Shown one piece after another: positions 52,005 through 62,650 of a stretch of DNA of 64,000 bases. Position 1 is the stretch's first letter; every line of letters begins with the position of its first letter. The stretch lies in NCBI GenBank assembly GCA_965240325.2, contig OZ251247.1, forward strand, positions 1-64,000, given 5' to 3'. The translations under genes and the position numbers were made by a program. This stretch comes from Rebecca billardiae RCC1528. Its lineage: Eukaryota > Haptophyta. A model generated the notes under the pieces. That model ran no database searches. It saw only the letters and a list, made by a program, of their open reading frames with translations, and was not told the DNA's origin.

Positions 52005-55000
52005 GCAAGCATGGCGGCGCTCGTTCCGCCTCGGCGTTCGCGGGGTCAAGACTCAAGGCGGACGTCGTGCTGTCCGGCGCGCACGCACGCCGACTCGGCG
52101 CGACTCAGCGGTGCGAGAGAGGGGCCACGCGCCGCCGAGCACCATGCGCTCGGTGCACCCCCTCCGGCTCGCACCGCCCCACCCGTAGCCCTTGCGACTG
52201 CGCCCCCGGCGCGAGCGCACTGCCCGCTCGCTCGGCCCGCGCTGAAAGCAAACGCTGCCGGGTGCGCGCGGCCGCGCGAGCGCACGGCCGAGCGGCCGAG
52301 CGCGCTTGCTGGGGGGATGCACTCGCGTCGCCGCCACTCGCACGCACGACGCCGCGCAGTGTGTGGTGCCCGCCAGCCACGCGTGAACAGCTGCCAAGTC
52401 TGCGCGCAGAACGGCGCGCGCTTGGCGGTTGAAAATAAAGGCTGCGCGACTCCTGCTCGCCACCGACGACCCGCGGTGATCATGCGCGCCGGAGTGTGCG
52501 CTCGTCTCGACCGCCACGCACCACGGCAAGGGACGGCAGCTCCCTCGAAGCGAGGCGCGTGCGCGGGCGTGCGCAGCGCGGCCGTTTATGATGGTGCGCA
52601 CTGGAGGCAGCTCGGACGAGGTGGACGATGGGGGCGCGGGGCCGGGGGCGGGCTGGGCCGGTGTGTTGCGCCAGCCACGACCGCTGCTCGCCACCGCGAT
52701 GATCGCGCTCGACCGTGCTTCGACAGTGCTCGTCTCCGGGCCGCCGCGGCAAGGCGCGCCCGCTCCATCGACGCGAGGCGTGACGGCCGTGCACAGATGA
52801 GCTGGCGCTCACGCGCGATGAGGAGTTCCCTGATGCTTGCCGCTCACTACGCGGCCCACCGGGCGCAGGCTTGACGAAGAGTAAGATGGGGGGCCGGGGC
52901 GGGGGCAGCTTCGACCGGTGCGAGGCGCTGAGCCGGCTGCGGCGCTCCACGCCCGCAGTAACACTCCCGTGCGCGGCGGCAAAATCAGATTGAGACTGCA
53001 AACGGCGGCGGCGGGCGCGGGCGCGGGCGACTGCTGCTTGACTAGACGATGCGCCCGCCGCAGCCAAGGCCCGCCGAGAGACGCCCGCCATCGCCGCCTG
53101 CCCGCCCAGACCGCCCGGCGCGGCTGTCGGACGGCCCGCGCCGCGCGGCGCGTGACGGGCAGGCCGGACGGACGTAAGTGGCAGACGGGGGGCGGGGGCG
53201 GGGGCGGAGGCCGCCTTGGGCTGGAGCGAGGCGCAGCGGCGAATACAGCGCTGCACGCACGTACTCGCCGGCGCGCGGCGGCGCCGTCCGACGCGGCTAG
53301 CGCCCATCGGCGCCGCGGGATGCAGACTGCATCCGCCATGCTGACTCGCGTGGTCGCCATGCTGCCGGGATTTCCTCATTTCCAGCGATCGGGACCCGGA
53401 AGCCAGCATAAAGACTGGCCGCTTCGGCGGCTCTCTCATAGCTTGTTCCTGACTGCGCCAGGTCCGAGTGGTCGCCTACCGTGAAATCGACGCAAAAAAA
53501 GATCTTCGCGCATTTGCGGAAACGCGGGGCCCCGGCCGCCCGTCAGGCTGGCGTGCGCCGCTGGCGAAACGCAGTGGGGCTTGACCACTCGGACCTTCGG
53601 TCGTCAGACAGGAGGTCGTCTACCGCCCGCGCGCCGCGGCCTCGCACGGCGCGGAGAGGCCGATCCAGGGGGAGACAGCCGGTTGGGCGCGGTCTACCCT
53701 GACTCCCTCGAGGCGCCCACAGCGCCGAACGACCCTGCACGGCTCACCTCGCCGCGCACGAGCGCGTTCAAAACGGCCTCCATCGAGGCTCTCTGCTGCG
53801 GCCAGTCTTTATGGCGGCGCTCCATCCCCGCCGTCCGCCAAGAGGGCGGCTTGTCGCGCGCGCCGGCGCAGTGGTGCGCGAGTGGATCCGCGCGCCGTGG
53901 GGGCACGCGCCCAGAGTGCGGATCGGCCAGCTCACCGCGCCCCACGCGCGCCCACGCGCGGCCATCGCGGCGGCGCGAGCGCACTGCCAGCCAACCTTGC
54001 TCGGCCGCGCTGCCACGCACACGCTGCCGGCTGCGCGCGGCCGCGCGCGCGAGCGGTCGAGCGCGCGTGCCGGGAGGATGCATTCGTGTCTCCGCCAATC
54101 GCACGCACGACGCCGCGCAGTGCGCGATGCCAGCCAGCAACGCGCGAACTGCCGCCAGGTGTGCGCGCAGCGCTCGGCCACGCGCTTGGCTGTTCAACGT
54201 AAAGGCTGTGCGACTCCTGCCCGCCACCGCCGACCGGTGGTGATCGCGCCAGAGTGTGCGCTCGCCTCGACCGCCACGCACCATGGCGAGGGACGGCCGC
54301 TCGCCCTCGGAGCGAGGCGCGTGCGCGAGCGGCGTGCGCGGCGCAGCCGTGATGGCGCGCACGGGTGGAGGATGGGGGCGCGGGGGCGGGGGCGGGCTGG
54401 GCAGGCGTGTTGCGCCAGCCACGACCGCTGCTCGCCGCCGCGATGGTCGCGCTCGGCAGTGCTTCGACAGTGCTCGTCTCGGCCGCCGCGGCAAGGCGCG
54501 CCCGCTCCTTCGACGTGAGGCGCGCGCTCGACCAGCTGCACAGCAGTGGGACGGCTGTGCGCCGAGAGCGGGCGCTCACGCGCAATGAAGAGCGCCCTGA
54601 TGCTTGTCGCTCACTACGCGGCCCACCAGGCGCAGGCTTGACGGAGGGTAAGATGGGGGGCCGGGGCGGGGGCAGCTTCGACCGGTGCGAGGCGCTGGGC
54701 CGGCTGCTGCGCTCCACATCAGCAGCGCCCGGCCGCGCGGCCCGCCTCTCCGGCGCGGCCCAGCCAGCAGCAGCAGCACCCAGCAGGCGCCGCCGCGCGC
54801 GCCGCGCGATCTGCTCGGGCGCGGCAGCCTCGGTGCCGCAGGAGCGTGCACGGCGGGGCGAGGGCTCACGCGACAAGTTCCACCGCGCAAGAGCCATGCA
54901 ATCGGCAGCCGTGACGCGCCGCTCGGCGCGGCCGCGCTCCCGCCTTGACTGGGCCGCCCTTGCTGCACGCTGGGATGCCCTCGCTGGCGTGGCCCGTTCA

Positions 55001-56300
55001 CCCACCAATTCGGCCGTCCAAGTGGCCCAATCGCCCGCACACAACCATACCGCGCTGCGCCACGCTTGGCGCAACAGCACCTAGCCGGCCAGAAAGGCAG
55101 AAGCCAGCGGCAGTTGCAGACTGGTCGGCTGGACACACGACTAGTGCAGGCAGCAGCGACTGAGACTCCACATGGCGGCGGCGGGCGCGGGCGCGGGTGA
55201 CGGCTGCCGACGAGATGGCGCTCGCGATGTATCGACGGCTCGCCTGTGGACGCCCAGCATCGCGGATCCCCCGCCCGAACCGCCGGGCGCAGCTGTTGGA
55301 GAGCCCACTGCGCGGCTAGCCGGAGGCAGGTCGGACGACGAGTGGGGCGGGGGCGGAGGCCGCCTTGGGCTGGTGCAAGGCGCAGGGGCGGAGACGGCGC
55401 TCCACGTGCGTACCTCCAGGAGCACGACCGCCCCGTCCAACGCGGGCTCGCGCCCATCGCGCCGCGGGATGCAGACTCGTCCCCGCGTGGGGAGAGGCCA
55501 TGCTGAATTCGCGCGCTGCCGCGACCAACGGTCGTCGGTGGCGTCGCGAAAAAAAGATTGACCAACCGACATTCCAGGCGACGAGAAATCCGGCCTCAAA
55601 GACCAGCATGGCCGCACGCCATCCCCGCCGTCCGCCAAGGTGGCTGTCGTGCGCGTCGCGTGCGCGCGCACGCCGGCGCAGTGGTGCGCGAGGGGATCCA
55701 CGCGCCGTCGAAGCACGCGCCCAGAGCGCCGCTCACAACGTCCCACGCGCTGCCATCGCGACAGTGCGCGGCGGCGCGAGCGCACCGCCAGCCCCTTGCT
55801 CGGCCGCGCTGCCACGCAAACGCAGCCGGCCGCGCGCGGTCGCGCGGGTGCACTGCCGATCGGTCGAGCGCGCGTACTGGGGGGATGCACTCGCGTTTCC
55901 GTCGCTTGCACGACGCCGCACAGTGCGCGGTGCCCGTCAGCAACGCGTGAACAGCTGCCAAGTCTGCGCGCAGAGCTCGGCCGCGGCGTGCGCAGCCGTT
56001 CAACATAGAGACTGTTCTTCTGCTGCTCGCCACTACCGACCCGCGCTGACCGCGCTCGAGTGTGCTCGTCTCGGTCGCCACGTGCACGCGTCCCTGTAAG
56101 GGGTGGCCGCGCCTTCGACGTGAGGCGCGTGCGCGACCAGCGGCATGGCAGCAGCTGCGCGTCGGCGGCTCACACGGCGGTGATGGCGCGCACTGGAGTC
56201 ACATCGGACGAGGTGGAAGATGGGGGCTCGGGGGCGGGGGCAGTCTGGGCCCGTGTGTTGCGCCAGCCACGGCCGCGACGCACTCGCGCCACGCCGGACG
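52005..56300. repeat. ~1.8-kb higher-order repeat, three diverged copies
   Basis: Copies begin near 52,010, 53,805 and 55,608 (ATGGCGGCGCTC / GCCATCCCCGCCGTCCGCCA). Each runs through a GGGGGGATGCACTCGCG block (52,313; 54,071 as GGAGGATGCATTCG; 55,880). The ends share GGGCGGGCTGGGCCGGTGTG and TTGCGCCAGCCACGACCGC blocks. Each also carries a GGCCGGGGCGGGGGCAGCTT type G-rich segment. No gene is recognised; the long frames are compositional. Confidence 0.78.
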
Positions 56301-57456
56301 CCGCGATAGTACGCGTCGTATGCGGTGACTACGGATATATCGATGCATGCTGCTCCGGGCACTTGCGCTGTGCGCAGCTTATATATGCCGTGCAGTGCAG
56401 TGCTCGGCTGGTGGTGGTGCGCAGTCCGCGGGCCTAAGCTCATCGGCAGCGCACTTGTGCTGCGTGCTTGCGTCATCATGGCGTCAGCCCCTCCGATTCT
56501 CGTCACGCGGTCTCAGCTCGGCCACTAGGCCGGGCTGGCCGCGGCGGCGCGCCCCCGCGGACCGCGCGCGGCGAGTCGAGCCCAGACATCTATCACAGGC
56601 GGCACTGGCGGCGATATCGTCGAAGTCCTCGGAAGTACGGAGCGATCGATGAGTAGTCATCGGCACACAGTAAAGAAAGATAATCGATTTTCGGCGTTAC
56701 CGTAACCCGCCCGCACTCCGGCGAGGGCGGCTGTGCATCAGTTAGCTAGGCAGCAGAGGCTGCATTCGGAGTCAGTAAGCGGATGCCGCCATCTTACGCG
56801 CCGCTTCGCTGCATCGCCGCACTGAGCAGCAGGGCTCCACGCTCACGAATGGCTCACGACCCGACGAGCTACGTGACCGGCCAGCGGCGCGTGCAACCCG
56901 GCGAGGCAGAGAGGGGCGGAGGGATGGGGAGGCGGCTGGGATTAGTTGCAGTCCCATGATGATGATGATGCGCGCCCGGGGCACTCGCCAGGCGCCTGCG
57001 CGACCGCCACCGTAGCAGCGTCTTCTGTGCGCTCGTGCGGCCCGCGCGCGAGAAATTCCCGCGCCCGCGCCGAACTAATCGGCTGCGTGCCTCTCACTGC
57101 TCTGAGAAGTCGTGTCGGCGCGGACTGTACGGGTTACTACGGTAGCGATAATCCCGTTTATTTTGTTCACTGCGGTGACGCCCGCCGTCGTAGTCATCGC
57201 CGTCGATCGTCGCGCGCGCTGCTGAATCGCTGATCCTGATACGAGACTGTGATCATCCGCGCCTCTGCCGCGCCGCCGGCCTCACGCGCGCGGATGAGTG
57301 AACCACCCGTGCCGGCACTAGCTAGCCGAAGCGGCGCCAGCGAGGGGGCGCTGCTGCTCGGAGCTGGTCGACTGCCCGAGACGCCTCAGCAGACTCGGTC
57401 GTCTACCGGGGGTATAGAGCGGCACTGCTCAGCCGCTTGCTTCGGGCCGCGCGCCC
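56300..57456. other. Transition from subtelomeric repeats to gene DNA
   Basis: Less repetitive and less GC-rich. Contains ATGATGATGATG near 56,956 and no recognised gene. The right end includes a copy of the ~215-bp repeat. Confidence 0.5.
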
Positions 57457-58854
57457 TCAGCCGACGCCCCCAGCGCCCGCGTCGTCGCAAGGAGCTCGGC
57501 CGCGCCGTCCGAGTGGCAGGGCACTCCCGACGGCGGCGGCAGGCGGCCACCCGTCGCCCGCCGCGCCGCCACCTCGCGCCCGCCGCGCCTCGCCGGCCCC
57601 GCCGCCACCCCGCGTTTCGGCGCGGAGGCCGCGCCGGCCGGCCGGCGGCGCCGCCAGCTCGGCCGCGTGCACCGGCGGCGGCGGCGGCTCGCCCGGCGCC
57701 TCGGCCAGCCACGCGCGCGCGCGCGCGACGGTGGCGGCGCGCGAGTAGGGCTGCGGCACGTGCGAGGCGAAGCGGCGGGCCGCGGCCGACCGCGCCGCGC
57801 CCACCACCTCGCTCGCGTTCGCCAGGTCGACCGTGTACACGTGCGGCGGGCCGGCGACGGCGGCGAGCGCCGCGTGCTGCGAGTGGCGCGCGCGCTTGGC
57901 CGCCGAGCGCGGCGGGCGGAGCGCCGGGTTGATGAAGGCCGCGCCGCACGCGAGCGCCTCGAGCGGCGAGGGCGAGAGCGGCGGGTCGAGGACGCCGAGC
58001 AGGAACGCGGACGACGCGAGCAGCTGCCCGAACCCGCCCGGACTCGTCGCGCCGAGCAGCCGCACGCCCGGCGGCAAATTGCATGCCTCGTCCGCGCGCA
58101 GGCCGAGCCGTCCGAGCAGCGTGCGGCGCGGCGCGCACGTGGAGGTGAGGTTGGCGCCGTCGGCGAGGAGCGCCTCGAGCGCGGGGCGCGTGTACGCGCG
58201 CCGCGCGCCCTCCGCCGCGCTCGCCTCGTACCGCCCGTCGAAGTACCGCGGCAGCTTGCCCAGCACCACGCCGCCGTACGCGCGCGGCGCGGCGCGCGCA
58301 GCCGCGCAGCCGCGCTCGACGCCGTGCGCCCAGTAGCCGATGAAGCGGCCGCGGCCGTCGGGGTAGGGCAGGAGGATGCGCGCGGCGGGGAGCGCGCACG
58401 CGCCCGTCGCGCGCGCCGCCGCCGCGTCGTTCAGCCGCCCCCAGAAGTCGAAGGCGAAGAGGCGCGCGCGGCCGCGCGCGCCGAGCGCGTCGCAGAAGCG
58501 CGGCGTGAGGAGCCCGACGGTCTCGACGACGATGCGCGCGTGCCCGGCGGCGAGGGCGGCGCGCGCGGTGGCCGCGTCGCACCGCCGCGCGTACGCCGTG
58601 CGCGCGCCCGCCGCCGCCACAGCGATCGCCCACGCGCGCAGCACGTAGTGCTCGCCGGACGGCGGCGAGAGCGCCCAGCGCTCGGCGGACGTCACGTCGC
58701 GGCTCGAGATGAAGAGCACGCTGCCGGTGCTGCTGCTGGGCGGGGCGGCGGCGGCGGCGTCGGGGGGGTGCTCGGCGGGCGCGGGCGCGGCTGCCGGCGC
58801 GCGCGCGGCGAGCGCGGACGCGACGAGTGCGCAGAGCGCGCGCCGCGCCGCCAT
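57457..58854 (-). CDS. GT18-family (MGAT5-like) glycosyltransferase
   Basis: 465 residues from the ATG at 58,854. A signal or anchor-like N-terminus (RRALCALVASALAARAP) is followed by an Ala/Pro linker. Hallmarks of the alpha-1,6-mannosylglycoprotein GlcNAc-transferase V catalytic domain follow in order: FIGYWAHGVE with VVLGKLPRYFDG (about 180-210), GFGQLLASSAFLLGVLDPP (about 270-292), SPSPLEALACGAAFINPALR (293-312) and GPPHVYTVDLANASEV (335-350). In animals the enzyme adds beta-1,6-GlcNAc to N-glycans in the Golgi, and the same blocks read PLEAIANGCAFLNP and RPHVWTVDL there. It is shorter than the animal enzyme (about 740 residues). After about residue 385 the tail is low-complexity Gly/Arg and overlaps a subtelomeric repeat copy (57,457-57,530), so the natural C-terminus may be replaced. 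Acceptor specificity is unknown. Confidence 0.72.
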   Translation of the reverse strand: MAARRALCALVASALAARAPAAAPAPAEHPPDAAAAAPPSSSTGSVLFISSRDVTSAERWALSPPSGEHYVLRAWAIAVAAAGARTAYARRCDAATARAALAAGHARIVVETVGLLTPRFCDALGARGRARLFAFDFWGRLNDAAAARATGACALPAARILLPYPDGRGRFIGYWAHGVERGCAAARAAPRAYGGVVLGKLPRYFDGRYEASAAEGARRAYTRPALEALLADGANLTSTCAPRRTLLGRLGLRADEACNLPPGVRLLGATSPGGFGQLLASSAFLLGVLDPPLSPSPLEALACGAAFINPALRPPRSAAKRARHSQHAALAAVAGPPHVYTVDLANASEVVGAARSAAARRFASHVPQPYSRAATVARARAWLAEAPGEPPPPPVHAAELAAPPAGRRGLRAETRGGGGAGEARRARGGGAAGDGWPPAAAVGSALPLGRRGRAPCDDAGAGGVG

Positions 58855-59367
58855 AGTCGTCCCCTGCCCGAGCCGAGGCGATCACCGTATAAGTTATGGA
58901 CGGCCTGGGCGGGATTCTGAGAGGAGTTCGATCAAAGGAATCGGAAATATGGTCCTTTGGTTCGATCTTCATCAGTCGTCGGGCTCGTCAAACTGCTTAG
59001 CACTCGCTACACCTACTACAGGTCGCTGCTTCGTTTTTCGGACTGCTTCGTTTTTCGGACCCGGGCGATGGCGACAGTGGCTCGCTCATCGGCGGGTGCG
59101 TGGCGGGCGCGCCGCGGCAGGGCTGAGCAGCCTGTCGGCGCGTGGGGTGACGTGCCCGTCAGTATACGTCACCAGTCGGGTCGCGGTGCCTGCTGGCATC
59201 GTCCTCGGCCGCTCGCAGCTCAGGCGCTGCGCTGATCGGTACGCCCGCGCTTACGCTGTGCGCGCCGGACGGGCCCAGCGCAAGCGCCTCGATGAAGGCG
59301 GCTAAGGGCGTAAAGCCGTACTCGGTTGAGGCGAAGGCGGAGACCCACGAGATATATCGCGTGGTAG
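58855..59367. other. Intergenic, upstream of the GT18 gene
   Basis: AT-richer than the surroundings (58,880-59,060), consistent with a promoter region. It contains a direct repeat of CTGCTTCGTTTTTCGGAC (about 59,024 and 59,042). No gene is recognised. Confidence 0.5.
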
Positions 59368-59943
59368 TTGAGAGGGCGGCTGCCATGCGGTGGTGTTGGG
59401 GCGCGCGGCTGCGTGCTCGGCCGACGACAACGAGCCCTCTGGCGCGCTCGCATCATCGAAGTTGCCAGTGTGTTCACAGCCACGCCGGCGGGGATGCGCT
59501 GGAAGATTGCTCCAGCCTTCCGCGCCAACGTTGAGCTTACCAAGCAGTAGTCGGCACGCCAGACCGCCAAGCTCGCGCGCCTGCGTGAGCAGCACGAGGC
59601 CGAACTTGTTGACGTGCGCTAGGCTGAGGCGGTGAGGTTCGACGCGGCTGAGCTCGCCGACCAGCTCAGTATCCTTCCTGTGCCCGCCGTAGAGGTCGCC
59701 GCGCCGAAGCCGGACAACATGCGGCTCAATGGCCAGAATGACTCGTGGTCGTTGCGGGAATTCAACCAGAAGAAGGCCGCGCGAACTGCGCAGAAGGAGG
59801 CGGAGGCAACGCGTGCGCGTGCTGGCCCGCGGTCCGAAAGTTCACCCGGTCGAGGTCGACGGCGAACGCCGGACGGTGCCCGCGACGCAGGGTCTGGAGC
59901 TGACATCGACAGTCGCCTAGTGAGCATGCTTACCTGCCCCTGA
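59368..59943 (+). pseudogene. Decayed reading frame with two in-frame TAG codons
   Basis: One frame stays coherent from 59,368 to 59,943, interrupted only by TAG at 59,548 and 59,620. The parts read GMRWKIAPAFRANVELTKQ, then SARQTAKLARLREQHEAELV and DVR, then AEAVRFDAAELADQLSILPV followed by PAVEVAAPKPDNMRLNGQND and SWSLREFNQKKAARTAQKEA. The composition is protein-like (charged, helical), unlike the Arg-rich shadow frames nearby. No family is recognised. It could be a relic or intron-bearing; splicing out both stops was not demonstrated. Confidence 0.3.
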
Positions 59944-60290
59944 GGTTGGCTGCTACACGCACGTGATGTCTGGAATGTATGATGCCCTCAGCCCGACTCG
60001 AATGGCCTACCCGGCCGCAGCTGCTAGCAGACTCCGCGTGCGTGCTGAGAGCATGCGGTCCGAAAGTGGTCGACGGTGCCCGCGGCGGCGCAGCCGCAGC
60101 TGCCGCCTGGGGCTGGCGCGGAAGCTGAGTGAGCATGTTCGTCCGGTCCTGAGGTGGTCTACTGCATGTATGTAATGTCTAGAATGCACGATGCCGTAAG
60201 CCCGACTCACACGGCTCACCAGGCAGCGGCTCTGACTCGGCGCGCGCGCTGAGAGCCCGCGGGTCCGAAAGTTGAAGCATGCCGTCGGCG
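59940..60290. repeat. ~210-bp imperfect tandem duplication
   Basis: Two copies (about 59,940 and 60,150) share CCTGAGGT, TGTCT(G/A)GAATG, AGCCCGACTC and GGTCCGAAAGT in the same order. Additional GGTCCGAAAGTT motifs stand at 59,831, 60,262 and 60,477. Confidence 0.7.
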
Positions 60291-62650
60291 GCCCCGTCGT
60301 GGACCTCGTGGCGTCCGTGGGGCACATGGTAGTGGAACAAAGTCGTCTAAATGGTACATAGCCGCTGGGTTGTACCTCAGGCACACCCTGGGGGTGCCGC
60401 CAGACGCGATCTCAAGCGCCGCAGACCCCTGGGGGCGCCGCCGCCATCGTGCACAAAAAGTGAACAGCAATCGGCGGGTCCGAAAGTTGAAGCAGCGACC
60501 TGTACTAAGCAGATGGCTGCCCATCCCCTTACCGCAGTTCAATCCGCTTCGTATGGAAGCAGATTTGACGGCGGCCGCTGCGCGCGCTTTGCGGCCCACC
60601 CACGCGCGCCTGGGCGTTGAACACGGCTTGACAGTGTCCAGGCATGGTCTAGCTACCCTCAGACAGCCGCCAGCCTAGTACCTCCAGCTTCACCGCCTCC
60701 ACGATGGCAACGCGCGGCGGCGCCGAGCTGCCGTCGTGCTGGCTGGGCGCTCGACTGGCCCGCGACACCCGGCTGCACTCCTTGCAGCCGCTTCAAGCAC
60801 GTGGGCGACCGACAAAGATGATTGTAGACACTGCATGTACATACTGCGCGCGTTACTCTGCGCGCGTTCGCATGACCGATCACGCTGAAAGTGCCCACCA
60901 GCCAGCCGCGCGGGACACGCTGAGGCACGGGTCGGGCTCCTTCCTTGCGGCACGCCGCACGCGGTGTGTAATGCACCGAGTGCAAGTCAGGCAGGCGCTT
61001 CGCGGGAGTGGTGGTATCGCTTCTTCGCTTGTCTTGGCGTCGATCGATCGCAGGCGCGACGCGCGTACCCCTCGCAAGTACACCCTCCTCGTGCCGAGTA
61101 CGCTCAGTGTCACTCGCGCGGAGCCCACGGTGAGGGATCTAGTGAGCTCGAGGTGCAGCGTACGAGGCTACGGGCGCTGAGTAGCAGCCTACCGACCAGC
61201 GCACGGGTGACGACCGTCATCCATTATGTTATGATACCCCTCCCAGCCTCACGCAGCAGCCTGACGATCACCCGTCCGCAGCGGTTTGAGCACCATTCCA
61301 AATCTGCTGCTTCGTGGCATGTTCAAACGCTCGTTTGGCACTCCGTCTGGACGCCGTGGCACGGGAGAAGGGGAAGGGCGGTGGCGGCGAGGCTCGGGTC
61401 ATCGATGGGTATGGTCCCAAAGATGCCCCCAAGCGTGCGCGCGCCCGCTCGCGCCGTCTACTCCTGCGCGCCCAGCGCTCCCACGCCGCCGCCCACCAAA
61501 ATCTGCGCTTCGTACTAGAAGCAGACTGCGGTAAGGGGATAGCGCCATGCGGTGCACGCGCGCTCAAGCGCGCCCGCGCGCCCCCGCGAGCAACGGCGAG
61601 CACAGCCGCAACCTGCGGCTCCTGCGGCTCCGGCTCGGCAGCTGGGCGCGGCCGCGGGCGGCGCCGGCCTCGCGCGCGAGCAGCGGCGATGCTTCGAGGT
61701 GCTCGGCGGCGCTCGCGGCCGCGGGCCGGGCGGGTCGACCGCGCTGCTCCCGTGCGGCGCGCACGCAGCCACCAAGCACTCGCAAGCACCCGCGAGCGCT
61801 CGCGCCCCGAGCGGCGCCGCAGCCAGCGCCACACACGCGCCGCCATTAGCCGGTGGGCAGCCGTGTGCGCCGGCCCGCGCCCGAGGCGGCGGCGCTTGGA
61901 CGCGCTCGCTGGCGCTCGACGTCGCGGGCGGTGCGCGTCGGCGCTCCGACACCGGGCTGGATGCCGCGCACCCGAAAGAGCTCACCATCTCCGCGTGCTC
62001 AGAGCAACCGGCCGCGCGCTTACGCAAACTCGCCGCTCGGAGAGTCGCTGTGCGGCCGCCGCGTCGGCGCGTGCCATCTCGAGCTGCTCTCGAGGCGCAG
62101 GAGGAGGAAGGCGGTGCTCAGCACCGCGAACGACTACGGCCATGCTCTCTCGCGAGGTCCGCCGCGCGGCCTTCGCCGCCGATCACGGCCTCTGAGGGCA
62201 GTGGCCAAGGCGCGCGCCGGCAGCCATCGTCAGACTCTGCCGATTCAACTCTCGTGGAACATTCGTCCGCTGCGGCGAGTTTCGTTTCGCGGGAATCGCG
62301 GCCTGATGAATATTCGGACGTTAGTCATTACGGTCGCAGGTGGATCGCGCTCCCTCAAGGCCGCGCTCAAGCCATTCGATCGCGGTTCAGGCTATGCTCT
62401 GCCACCAGCGCCGACTTCGTGTCGACGATCGGGCACTGCCGACGACGAATCAGGAGACCTGCGCCGTCCTACCTGTGTCGTTAAATCATAGAATGGGTAT
62501 AGGCCGCGCGAGTTGACGCCGCTTCGCACTACTACTTGGTCAGACGTCTATCTACACTCTACGGTCCCGGCACACCGAGCTCCCCCCCCCCCACCGCGCG
62601 CTCGCCGGCGCGACCGAAGCGCGCGTGCTGCCCCTCGCCCACGCACGGCG
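60290..62650. other. Intergenic DNA with a dispersed subtelomeric repeat, no recognised gene
   Basis: Contains the second copy of the 51,110-51,305 repeat (61,630-61,820) and otherwise unassigned sequence. The 150 bp before the histidine-kinase ATG include a CACTACTACTTGGTC stretch and a poly-C run at 62,582-62,592. No TATA-like box is convincing. Confidence 0.5.
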
